Part shown: positions 1 through 22,935 of the stretch, piece by piece
How positions within the stretch are numbered: position 1 is the first letter of the stretch
Layout: the number at the start of each line of letters is the position of its first letter
DNA from: Sternotherus odoratus
Lineage: Eukaryota > Chordata > Testudines > Kinosternidae
Assembly: GCA_032164245.1 (NCBI GenBank)
Contig: JAVMKO010000003.1
Location: 91,015,890-91,079,889, forward strand
DNA length: 64,000 nt
Reading direction: 5' to 3'
Notes under the pieces: generated by a model
The model's database searches: none
What the model was told of the DNA's origin: nothing
The model's input: only the letters and a program-made list of their open reading frames with translations
Made by a program: the position numbers and the translations under genes

Positions 1-30
1 AGCTACACTGGCTCTTTTGTGCAGGTCAGG

Positions 31-139
31 TAGGGTGACCAGACAGCAAGTGTGAAGGATGGGGGGTAATAGGAGCCTATATAAGAGAGACCCCAAAATC
101 AGGACTGTCCCTCTAAAATTAGGACAACTGTTCACCCTA
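31..139. mobile_element. short inverted-repeat element (hAT-like MITE)
   Basis: Ends TAGGGTGACC and TTCACCCTA are inverted. Near-identical 8-bp flanks (AGGTCAGG at 23-30, AGGTCAGA at 140-147) look like a target duplication, as in hAT elements. The interior has the repeated GGACTGTCCC/TTAGGACA style common in turtle MITEs. It has no coding capacity. Confidence 0.65.
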
Positions 140-140
140 A

Positions 141-1680
141 GGTCAGATGGTAGGTGTAGTGTTCAGAGAGAATGCAGGGCTGGACCATATTATTCTTGAA
201 GAAAATACCCCAAAAAGAAGCAATGGATAAAGAGATCCTCTACTTTACCTACAAAGATTAGATGTGGACGGGTACTTGCAGGACAGTGTGGCAGGAATGA
301 GAAAGTGTTTGTGTATTAAATTGGATAGCTCAGATATACAAAAAAATATTCTAAAACACAATGTCATCCATATAATGAAGAACATTTAATGTGTTACAAT
401 ATTAGTGTGTCACTGTGGTGACATACTTAGACTTTGGAAACATTCCAAAAAGGGTCAACTTTAAGATTCCATGTTTTGTAACCTTGATAATTAACTGACA
501 CCGTGCATAGACTAGCAGCTTTACAGCTTACCAAAATCAAACATGTCCCAAAGGAACACAATTTAAACATTTGCCTCCATAAATCAGCTGTACAACTGGG
601 ACCATAAAGGGTAACTAAAGGTCAGTTTAAATCAGTTACATTTTTGTTTTTTCATATAAAAAAATAGCTTCTCTTTTCATGAGTATCATCCTTTTGTTTG
701 TCCAGAAAAAAACAAATTCAGATGAGTTCAGGGTTTAAGTCAAAGATAAACCCACTAAATGGAGTTGAACTGCACTTAAGTGCTGAACATGTATAATCAT
801 CAGCTTCGGCTGTAGTCTGTAGGAACCCTGTTAATATTTCTTAACTAAAACAGATTTTTAAATGAAATTTTCTTTTTATCTTATGACGTATGAAATGGGT
901 CCAATCCTGCTCCCACAGAAGTCAATGGGCGTTGTTAACCATTCAATGAGAACAGCATTGGGCCTAATGGTTATAATTATAAAAGCAGATGTGCAATGAC
1001 AAAAAGCCAACGTTCTAGCTGGGATGTTGGACAAATGAGGGAAAAAAGGCCACATTAAAAATGTAATGATAGTGTGTGACCCATATCTATGAAGCAACAT
1101 ACTAGATCTAAGGCAGAGCTCCTACAATGGGAAGTTTCTACAAAGCTCAGAGAGAGTGTATGAGCCTTTGGAAGTAACTACGCTTTTTAGGCCAAGATTT
1201 TAAAACATGACTAGTGATTTGGTGTATCTGTCTTTGGGTGCCCAACTCATTTTTGGCATGGTGAAAATGTCTCCTTTTCCAGAGCGCACAGGATAGGCTA
1301 TTGCATCCTGAGGCCACAGCCTTTTGGGAAGAGCTCAAAGCTCGCAGGAATATATACCTTAATTGGGCTGAACTCTCATTAGCGTCAATGGATAAGATCA
1401 TCTGTGAGTAAAGACTGCAGGATTTATCCTCTGCTGAAGTCCTGAATTTGCCAAATAGTTGAACTAAGCGCGCACAAGCAAGGACACTGCAGGAAGCCTG
1501 CATTCATTTCTGCAATGGGAAAAGAACCTCAGTCTTCCCATTCAACCTTTGTCATGTCAACAGAGTAACTGGAAGACAATGAGAGCAGCTTGGTGTGAGA
1601 CCGGGAGAAGTTTATCCTCCTGGGAGGGAGCCCTGCCCATGCTAGTGGGAAATATGCTCTGTGGCTTTCTATGGATTGTC
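141..1680. other. flank downstream of ZC3H12D, no gene seen
   Basis: Unique-looking AT-rich sequence with only short chance open frames. A stretch at about 895-970 resembles a widespread short repeat carrying a TCAATGGG motif. Nothing else can be supported. Confidence 0.5.
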
Positions 1681-1685
1681 ATCAC

Positions 1686-1703
1686 TTTATTTTTATTTTT
1701 ATT
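1686..1703 (-). terminator. triple poly(A) signal, likely ZC3H12D 3' end
   Basis: Three abutting AATAAA hexamers on the minus strand (1686-1691, 1692-1697, 1698-1703) are the first AATAAA signals I found after the ZC3H12D stop. They would give a 3' UTR of about 1.0 kb. The assignment is inference. Confidence 0.5.
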
Positions 1704-2544
1704 TTAAAAGAAAATCTGAGTTCTGAGGGGAATCTTTTAAAAATGCAAATCTCTTCAAAGGAAGATTGTCCCACATTGTTCTCAGGCGCGGGGGGTGGGG
1801 GCTGGGGGGCAAATGATTGCTCTGCTGATGCAATTGAGCTGTCAGGGTTAGAACATTTAGGAACTTTGTACAGGAAAAACCCGCAGATTGGTTGCTCATG
1901 TCATGTTATTTGCAATGCAACAGCACAGTGGTTTTCAGTCTTTTTCATGAGTATTTCAAAGGGAGGTGCAAGTCCCTTTGGAAATCCTGAGACATAGTCT
2001 GCAGGCTTTCAGGGGTCTGCGGAAAACCCTCGGAAATAGCACCTTTGATTAAAGGCTCTTAAAGTGCTTGTAAAGCATACACTAAGTCTTGCAGCAACTA
2101 TAAGGTGGGGGCAATGTTGGTAGCAAGTAAAGAACAGGCAGGTTAAAGGCCCCAGTTGTGACTCACCCTTCTTTGGATGGGTGGAAGCTTTGCAATGAGT
2201 ACAAAAGTTCTGTGTGTAGTCTGCATATAGGTCAGTCACAGTTGCAGCACCTGTATGCTGGTGAGCCCAGGGCCTACTCCATTACCAGAGAGGCTGGTAT
2301 CTCACAGGAGATGAGGAGGGAGAAAGGGTAACAACTCCACAACAGGAAGTAGAGTGGACCATCTACACCAGGGGGATCCTAAGCATGGTGCAGTCTCCCT
2401 GCCCACTAGGGAACTCAGTGAGGATTGTGTCTCAAAGAAGGAATTGCTCTCCAAGGCACAGTCCCTCCCCAGGATCCCTTCCTGGGTGGTACAGCTTCAT
2501 ATCATCATCTGCTGGGGCCTGTGGCTGCCTGCCACCATTTGAGT

Positions 2545-2610
2545 CTAATTGACTTGCCTAAGGTTACACTGTGATTCATTGGCAGAGCTGGAAACAAACT
2601 TGGACCCCTG
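2545..2610 (+). repeat. MIR-like CORE-SINE remnant in the ZC3H12D 3' UTR
   Basis: GACTTGCCTAAGGTTACACT...GGCAGAGCTGG matches the conserved MIR core in its usual word order, so it is a probable old SINE remnant. It would lie in the 3' UTR in antisense to the transcript. Confidence 0.5.
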
Positions 2611-2686
2611 GCCCCAGCTGGCAAAGTCTTTTGATTTCGTTTGTTTTTCATTTGGGGGTACTGATGTGAGGAGAGACTCCACCACT

Positions 2687-14749
<12,063 letters not shown>

Positions 14750-14791
14750 CTGTGCGACAGGTACTTCCTCTGGGTCTGGGTTGTTACCAGT
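14750..14791 (-). other. ZC3H12D: possible 5' UTR part of ZC3H12D start exon
   Basis: Upstream of the ATG the best acceptor-like sequence is CCCATCCTGCAG, which would start the exon at 14791 and leave 42 untranslated bases. No upstream ATG lies in that stretch. This is a prediction only; transcript data could move the boundary. Confidence 0.4.
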
Positions 14792-17186
14792 CTGCAGGAT
14801 GGGAACCTGCCAGGGCCAGTCTCAGCAGGCTTCTCTGTCCCTTTTACTTAATGCTTTTGTTCTCGCGGCTGCTTTTTGCTGGCATCAGCTTTAGGGGAAG
14901 GGAGGGAAGATTTTAAATAAATACAGTTAAATGTGGCAGCCAAGGAAGTGCGCTCTCTCTCTCTCTCTCACATTCAGTACACAGTGATACCTATACGAGA
15001 GGCCAATCTTATTAGGTCCCTTCTGGCTTAAGAGAGTGCCCCAGGTTTTTCTCAGACGCAATGGACATTCTTCTGCCTCACTCTTGTTAGCAAAGCACCT
15101 CTGTAGAGCATTCCGTTTTTGTCCGTTTCTTGGGGAGAGTGGTCAAAGATAGGCATCACACTACTGTCATCTCACAGGAAATCACTTAGAATAAAACATA
15201 ACTGGGGATTTTCAATTTGCTCAGTGTGGTTAATGAACCAGAGATAACATCTTTCTGATTTCAATGGAGTGCTTTCAGATGTCATAGCAACTCAACAAAT
15301 ATGGCAAACTTCAGCTAGTTGCAATGAGGGAATGTATTATTTGCAGCATTACTTGGAACTTTGAAAACATGTTAGCACTCATGAAAAATTCTGATCTTGT
15401 GAAACTGTTCAGGTGAAATCACTCAGATGTTCCACTGATGTGTGACTTACCCTGTTGTTTTTTTAGCACTAGCTTCTCTGTCTGGGAGGGTTTTACTCAA
15501 ACAAAAAGAGTTTGCCCTTACAAAGACGTAGGTGTAGCACCTTGAGCCTAAACTTCTTTGAGCAGTTTTAATTTCAATTGGATTAATTGTTGGAAGGCTG
15601 TGGACAGAGGACCAGACTCAGAAGTGAGTATGCCCAGGTGTAATCTAGGGTAACATAACTTTCTCTGGCCTTTGCTAGGAATGTTGTACTGGGTCTTGCC
15701 CTGGCCTTTTTCTGAAAGTCTACTGCCACTGCAGCTCCATGATGGATGCACTAGTTTAGATTGACTGCTGGCATTTTAACCTAACTTCATCTCTGCAGGA
15801 GTGGAGGCTGATGTTTCCTTCCAAAGAAGTTGAGGTACTTTACAACAGGAGGCTCTCCTGGGGGCAAAAGTGGCCGGTCGTTAACTCAAGAGCTTCGACA
15901 AATGAGGGTTCAGCTGTAATATCATCTGTGTGTCTCAGCATTCGGCTTTTCAGATTTTTCCAAAAGCCAAGGTACCTTCCCTGATGAGTTTGCAATTTAA
16001 AATATGGTCATTAGAGAGCACAATGAACGACGTTCACAGTGCTGAGACCACTGACTGTGATGCTGATCAGTACTGTCAGTGAGTTCTTGTATGCCGCAGC
16101 TGTATGTATCCTATTGTTGTCTCTCATCTTAGCCTCATATTGTAAACGGTGTGTGGCAGGGGCCATCTTTTTCGTTCTGTGTTTGTACAGCACCTCGCAC
16201 AGTGTGGTCCCTAGCCCATGCCTAGTGTGCCATGGGACAATAATATAATTCTAGAAGAGTAGTACCCCTTGGGGAGCATGTGTGTGTACTCTACCCTCAC
16301 CATGCTGCTGTCCTCACCAGCGGCTAGGCTCATGAGTTTGCTGCAGGCTTTGCGTTAAGGAGCCAGACTCCTTATCCTAGGCCGTGGAGACTTGTGGTTT
16401 TAGATCCATGGGTACTGGGCTCAGTTCCCACAGCAGCCACTCCATGCAGGGCATCACAACACTTGTCATGACCTGGATGCAGACTCGAGCTGCGATGCTC
16501 TTTGGAACTTGGTCTGAGCTTCCCTGACCAGAAAATGTGTAACACACACACATGCACGGTGGCTCTGGGCTCTGCCAGCTCCTGTGAACTGTGCATGCTG
16601 GGTCTTGTCGCTCAGGCACTGGAGGAGAGGTTTAGGCTTTTAGATCCCAAGTTTCTGGTTTCAAGCCCCAGTGCTGCTGACCCTGAGGATTACAGGTTGG
16701 TCTGGGAAAGCAGAGCAAGCAAATTGCCTTATTGAATAGTGTGTGTGTCTCTCCCTCCCCGCTTTTAAATTAGTAGTAGAAGGGGATGGGTCAAGGGCCA
16801 CGTTAATAGTGAAATCATTAAAAATACATTTCCAAGGTAACTTGCACTGAGTGTCCTCTCCCAACCGATCCATAATGCCACTGGCTTCTCCTTCCCTCTC
16901 CCCTCCAGCCTCACTTCTTCTGGACCGTCTCCACTAGCTGACTAACAGTGCCTGGGCTATGGAGCAACTGGGTCTAGCCAAGGGCTAGATACTTAAAACA
17001 GACAATGGGCCCAAGCCTCAGCTGGTGTAAACAGGGTAGTTCCCCTGAAGCCAATGAGCTACCACAATTTACACCAGGCAAGGCTTTGTCCCCCACTCAC
17101 TTCTCTCCTAGGCCCCTGAGCCTGCAACGAGACCCTCACAGCTGGATACTTGTGCCAGAGGAGTGAAAGGGGCTCGGTGTAACTTC

Positions 17187-17480
17187 ATAGACTCTTAAGA
17201 TCAGAAGGGACCATTATGATCATCTAGTCTGACCTCCTGCACAACGCAGGACACAGAATTTTACCCACCCACTCCTGCAGTAACCCTCCCACCTGTATCT
17301 GAGCTACTGGAGGCCTCAAATCTTGGTTTAAGGACTTCTAAGTACAGAGACCCGTGCCCCCTGCTGCAGAGGGAGGCAAAAAACCTCCAGGGATTCTGCC
17401 AATTTGCCCTGGAGGAAAATTCCTTCCCGACCCAAACTATGGAAGGAATTTTGAAAGCTTGTGTCTCAAAACCAGAGCTT
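17187..17480 (-). mobile_element. CR1 LINE 3' fragment
   Basis: Plus-strand words CATAGACTCTTAAGATCAGA, GACCATTATGATCATCTAG and CAAAAAACCTCCAGGGATTC are the reverse complement of the CR1 3' region. It lies upstream of the ZC3H12D start exon, in its first intron if exon 17935 is real. Confidence 0.75.
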
Positions 17481-17934
17481 GGTCCGATAAAAGCCCCTAA
17501 CTTGCCCGTAAATAAAAGGTTTTGACCCTGAGGGTTGTTAGTAGCTGGCATTAAGCCAGAGCAACGGTCAGTCTCCTCTGACTTGCACGCTGCAGTGCCA
17601 GGACTGCATGGGCAGCTTCATGCCACCTTAGCTCTCCTCTCCATCCCCAACATGTGCTCCCTGCTGCTGAAAAAGTAGCTGTACAGCTCTTGAAACGTAC
17701 CAGCTGCCACTCATTTGACTCTTACCTGTGAACATTTTCTCTGCAGGAAATGTTAAGAATTAGTCTAAGAAGCTAAAAATACTGCTCACGCCAGAAACAG
17801 CCTCGCCGAATGTTTGGCACAAACCCTATAGTTATGCTGAAGGATTGGGTGGGTGAAAACTCAACTTTCTCCTCTTCCACCCTCTGCCCTCCTGCGTTTA
17901 GCTGAAATGAATAAAAGCAAAGAGTTGTACTCAC

Positions 17935-18060
17935 GGAGAGCTCTGTGACTTGTCCGCTACTATGCTCTGAGTCACCGGCTGCCTTGTCCCACTGCTAATA
18001 CACCAGCCTGGCGTCCAAGCAAAGCTGTTCCCCATAAGGAAGTCAGCCCTGTATTTAGAG
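17935..18060 (-). other. ZC3H12D: probable non-coding first exon and promoter area of ZC3H12D
   Basis: On the minus strand a strong donor, TCC|GTGAGTAC, has its exon side ending at 17935. Further upstream, at about 18137-18150, the minus strand carries GGAGGAAGTAAAAC, which resembles a PU.1/ETS site and would suit a gene used in blood cells. There is no TATA box at a fixed distance. Exon start and promoter role are inference. Confidence 0.35.
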
Positions 18061-18599
18061 GCTTGTTATAACTCTGATGTCAGCTGAATGCAAACAAGTG
18101 CAGCTAGCACGTGACACCTCTTTCATGTGATTGTTTTACTTCCTCCGTTGGTTGGCTAATATCAGTGAACTCCAAGTCCTTAGACTTTCATTTGTTTTGC
18201 AAAAGAAAAGGCGGAAGCTAAAGGTTTGAAACAACAGCTTATGAGTCACCCATGCAAAGTTTAGTCGTTTGTCACACATGGAGAACACAACAGCACTCAG
18301 CTAGCAAGAGAAAAGTAAGTTCATCTAAATTTGCAAGGTGGATGTTTACCCGCTAGTGTGTTTTATGAGAATGACATGGAGGTGGAGGGGATGGGGAGAA
18401 AGTAAAGAATTATTTCTCCACCATACTGTCTCCCAAATTCCCCATTTTGTTTCAGTTCATAATACCCACATCCTTCAAGCCCTTAGCCAGGTGTCAGGGA
18501 TAGAGAGGAGGATATATTTACAAATTCACTAGGTCATCACAGATCAGCCCAGAGCTCTTTACTGAAGGCTTCCTGAACGCTCTCATTCATGTAGACACA

Positions 18600-18865
18600 C
18601 TAGTCTCTCCAGAGCACTACCTTCCCACTATAAACATGGAGTTCTTCTTTGAATAATTGCTCCTGTCTATTCCACAGTAGGAGTGTGTGCTTGCCCCATG
18701 CACCAGTGCTGGGAAGTTTTTCCCCTAGCAGTACCCATAGGGGGAGCTTCCCCCCCCCCCCCCCCCTGCAACCCCTGAAATGGCACAGGGCAAGCACGCA
18801 CACCTACTGTGGAATAGACACAAGCAACTTATCTCGAAAAACACCGGTTACAAAAGGTAACTGTC
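18600..18865. mobile_element. foldback element
   Basis: Arms 18664-18696 and 18788-18820 are inverted with 31 of 33 matches, with weaker pairing outside them to about 18655 and 18829. The loop contains a long C run (about 18749-18767). It lies in the intergenic region above ZC3H12D and is non-coding. Confidence 0.6.
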
Positions 18866-20893
18866 TCTTTTAAATGGCAGGATCTAAGGTTAGGGCCTGA
18901 CCCCCCAAAGCCCACTGCAGTCAATGGGAACATCTCTGGGCTTTGGATATGGCTCTAGGTTCCTTGTGTCAGTTTATAGCAAATCCACACTACTTATGAA
19001 AGACAGAGTTTGGCTAGATGCACATTGATTCAGGCCACCTGCTGATACAGGAAGTGACTGTGGAACTTCCACTGGCACTACGCTAACTAGGTAAATGTGT
19101 TCGGTTCCTTAAACTGCAAAATGAGTCACCTTTGTCCATTAGTGACACAGCAAAATAGTATTGTTAGCAAACCAGATATCCCCTTTTTATTAGCAATCAG
19201 TGTTACAGCTACAAGACACCCTGTTCTGGCCCATGCCGCTGGTTTCAAAAGTGAATACTGTGCCATAAATCTGGTGCAGTGTGAGGGGCTTGCATGGCAG
19301 ATGCACTTAGCTCTTTCAACCAGTTTATGGAGCAGCAGCACCCACAGCATTGGAGGTAGGCTGCCCCCCTCCCAAACAAATGTGCTGCATTTAAAGTTAA
19401 CCAAGAGGGATATAAGGGTGTAGAAAGTGGTGATTAGGCACAATAGAGACGAGCCCTCCCCTACCCTGGTTCAATATAAATGTAGTTTTGCTGGGTGTAG
19501 GTCAACTTAACCATGAATGAGAGAAAGCCACTGAACTCATACAACCAAGCTGTAGCTCTTTCAGGCCCAGGCCATTGCCAGCAGTTGCAGGACACAAGTG
19601 GCGGAGGTTTTCAAAAGGTTCTCTTTTGATGCCATCAGGATGCACAGTGCCTAATACCCTTCTAGAAGTTGAAAATTCTTAGGCTTCTTGGAAAATGTTA
19701 TGACCCCATTGCAAGCTGTAGTGGAACATGACCAGACTTTTTTTAAAAACGGTTGTTGCACCAGTGCTTTAACAACCTATCAGAACAGATGTTTATTCCT
19801 GTTTTTATAGCTGAGTTCTTATTTCTCTGCATTTTCTATCATACTAACTTAAAGTTGAAAAGTTTACTGCTAGTCAACCCAAGATTTCTGAAGCGCTCCT
19901 GAAAACATACTTCAGCTCTAAAGAGGTGTCATAACACTTACAAAATTCATGGTTGCTTTTTTAAGGCAGGCACAGGGCATTACATTAAGACCATCACTTC
20001 AAACCAAAAACAAAATAGACAGTAGCTAGAGCACAGGTGTCCAGGCAATACAACAAGCATGTAAGTGAGCTACTGTCATTTAACATTTTTCAGCTTGTTT
20101 TTAGTCAACCGGGCATTAGGCACTTTCCAGAACTAGCTCCCTGCCCCAAAGAGCTTACAGGCTCCAGCTCTGATTTCACACATGATAGTATGCTCTGAAT
20201 TGCAGGATTAGAGACTATGGTTAGACCAGACAGACAGAGCAACAAGCCATGGGAAAACACTAGGGTGAGGAAAGATGAGACACAGCAATAAGATCAGCTG
20301 GTTACTCAATTAAAGCACATGCACATTTTGGTGGTGCACTTTAATAATGACAACTCATTGTTATGGACATCAAGCAAAAAGTGAGTCTGAAGGATCCATT
20401 TGAAAAAGCGAGAGGGAGCAGAGGTCAGTGGAATAGAACTGGGAGGACATCTCATGCAGAGGGGACAGTGTGGAGGCATAACTTTGGCAAATGCCCCAGT
20501 CAGCATTTTACAGAAAGGAAACACCAGACGATTATAGCATTTAGAAGTCGGTATTTTGATTATAGAAAACTGAGCTGAATTGAGAGCTACTGAAGCTGCC
20601 AAAATATGAACTGATGAGGCTGATGATACAGGAGCAAATTCATAAAGAAGATCAAAACAGGAAATGATCAGCAAGACAATATACTGACGGTAAAGAAGGT
20701 ACCTAGCACAGTACAGGATTACTGTTCTTACTTGTGGATCTGCCCTAGCAGATCAATAATAGTGCACCAACCAGCCCCAAAATGCCTCATTCCCCACCAA
20801 TATGTCAAAGGTGTAACTGTAGGCCTGTATTGAGAGACCCTGGCCTCCTGCAAACGTTTTTAGTGCATTAACACCTTCACTGGCAGGTGACTG

Positions 20894-20926
<33 letters not shown>

Positions 20927-21810
20927 ATCATAAACATTTTCTCCTGTAGGTGTGCAGTTGTTAAAAGGTGGCATGAGTGTGTAGAGAGGAGTCTACAACG
21001 TTGCATGTGGACAAGATCAGAGGACTTGGAAAATCCATTGAAATGCAGATCCAGAGTTCCCCCCCCCCCCCTTGCCATGAAATAAGGTACTTGAGTGTGC
21101 TACAGTACTTGAAAGCTGTTTAAGGAAAGGGAATTCTCTAAGGAAAGAAGAGGGAAACCCCAAACTTTGAGCTCAAAAAACTGCACTGATGGCCTGAAGT
21201 GTGTGAAAAATTCCCCTTGAAAAGACGTCACAGTCACAGCTAAGTGAAGGTAAAGAAGCTGAGGTTTCTGCTGTGAGGTTTTTGGTTTTACAATCAACAT
21301 TACTAGGGAAATGGATTATTTAAATATCATGCTCATCCAGTGTCAATATTAATCCTGAGGTTTAAGCTATCGTAGCTCTGACAAAAGTGAAAGAACAGTA
21401 GGGAAGTATGAACGCAAGATGAGTAGAACAAGTCAGCTTTCTTAGGAAGCTGGATAATGGGGCATGATTATGGCCTATCATTAAAAGAAGACTCTCTCTC
21501 TACTAAGCCACAAAACCACCACAAGGACAGTAATGGTGTGAAGTGGTTGGGTGCTTCGGCTGACCTTGCAACAGAGGTCAGTTCAGCTACACAGTAACGT
21601 TATTTCTGAAAGCACCAGACAACATGATCATAGCAGTGGATTCCATCCATCTCCTAGTGCTTAGAACTTCATGCTTATAGCAGGAAGAGTTTGGACATTT
21701 TCTAGAATAGCAGCCTTCACATAGTGAGACATGCTGGGATTGAGGGAGGTAGGCCAGAATATCTCAGCCCCACTTGGCATCGCCTACATTTAGGTACCTA
21801 CATCTATATT
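18866..21810. other. intergenic region between ZC3H12D and PPIL4, no gene seen
   Basis: Holds a (TG)n microsatellite at about 20895-20924, a C run at about 21060-21070, and only short chance open frames. I see no conserved exon. Confidence 0.5.
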
Positions 21811-21812
21811 TA

Positions 21813-21885
21813 AATCATAGAAGTGTAGGACTGGTAGGGACTCCAAATTGGTCTTTTAGCCCAGTCTCCTGCACTCAAGTAATTA
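21813..21885 (-). mobile_element. short CR1 3' end
   Basis: AATCATAGAAGTGTAGGACT...GTCTCCTGCACTCAAG is the reverse complement of a CR1 3' terminus. It is heavily truncated. Confidence 0.6.
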
Positions 21886-22335
21886 CTTTGTTACCTCTGT
21901 ATTGAGCACAGTGACTTTTGCACATTGGAAAGGCAGCATTGAAAGTTTGCACTGACACTATCTGTGCTATTGATAAAGAGTATCCAAGATAATCAGTCTA
22001 ACTCTTTTCAACAGCATTAACTTCAGGTACCGAAAGCATTAAGAATAAAATATTAACACAAATCTAATTCTTAAGTTTTTACTTGACACATGGTGAAACA
22101 GCCATTTCTGTCCTCCAGACAAGAACTTTTTCAAGGAATGGATTTTTTTTTTTTTTACAGCAAAATGGGTTTTGTCTCTCACTTCCTAACTCCCTTGTAG
22201 GTCTTAAGTCTATGAGAAAACTATATTGCTCAATCAGTCCCACTCTGGACAGTCTGTTGGAATACAATCCAACAGCTGAATACCATGTGCTGAATCCCAC
22301 CCTGACTGATCCCTGTTCCTGGCTCTGGGGGTCTC

Positions 22336-22436
22336 AGGGTATGTCTACACTGCAACAAAAAACCCACTGCACTGAGTCTCAGAGCTTGGGTCAATTGGCT
22401 CAGGCTGCAGGGCTAAAAATTGCAGTGTAGACATTT
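22336..22436. mobile_element. MITE with ATGTCTACACTGCAA inverted ends
   Basis: ATGTCTACACTGCAA at the left and TTGCAGTGTAGACAT at the right are exact inverted repeats around about 70 bases. It is a common turtle MITE type. It lies about 100 bases past the PPIL4 poly(A) signal. Confidence 0.7.
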
Positions 22437-22531
22437 GTTGTGAGCTGGTGATGTAGAGGCCCAAACCTCTACACTGAGATTTTTAGCCCTGTAGTGAAAT
22501 ACCAAAGAAATGCATATAAAATACAAAATCC

Positions 22532-22537
22532 TTTATT
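22532..22537 (-). terminator. PPIL4: PPIL4 poly(A) signal AATAAA
   Basis: Canonical AATAAA on the minus strand about 170 bases after the PPIL4 stop codon, giving a short 3' UTR. Confidence 0.75.
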
Positions 22538-22707
22538 GAGACAGTCATCCAGAATCAAGCAGTATTCTACACCATCAAAGGTTACACATGTACACTGGGC
22601 ATTCCTGGAACTGAAAGACCAAGAAGCACTGGCAAACACAGCTTTGCTCTGGTACCTGCAGTTGTTTCCAATGCATTATACACATACAGAAAGAGAAGGG
22701 TATTTCA

Positions 22708-22935
22708 TCATCTGTGTCTAGACCGCTCCTTATCTTTGGATTTCTTAGGACTTCTGCTTCTGTCTCTCTTTTTATCACGCTCTCTTTCCCAAAGCTCTCC
22801 TCGGTATTTGTCTTTAGATTTGCTGGAACTGTAGTGGCTGTCTCTGTCCCGAGACTGGCTGCGACTGCGACTTTGACGTCTGTCTCTCTTTCTTTTCTCT
22901 CTACAGCATTCCTCTTCATATCGTCGGTCAGAGTC
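22708..22935 (-). CDS. PPIL4: PPIL4 last coding exon (RS-like tail)
   Basis: Residues 406-480 and stop TGA (22710-22708). It begins [11 protein letters not shown] and runs through [20 protein letters not shown] to [10 protein letters not shown] near the end, which matches the human tail. The acceptor is CTTGACAG. It is separated from exon 12 by a 6.7-kb intron. It must be read in its own phase; other frames over the same bases are also open but are shadows. Confidence 0.94.
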   Translation of the reverse strand, partial: DSDRRYEEECCREKRKRDRRQSRSRSQSRDRDSHYSSSKSKDKYRGELWERERDKKRDRSRSPKKSKDKERSRHR

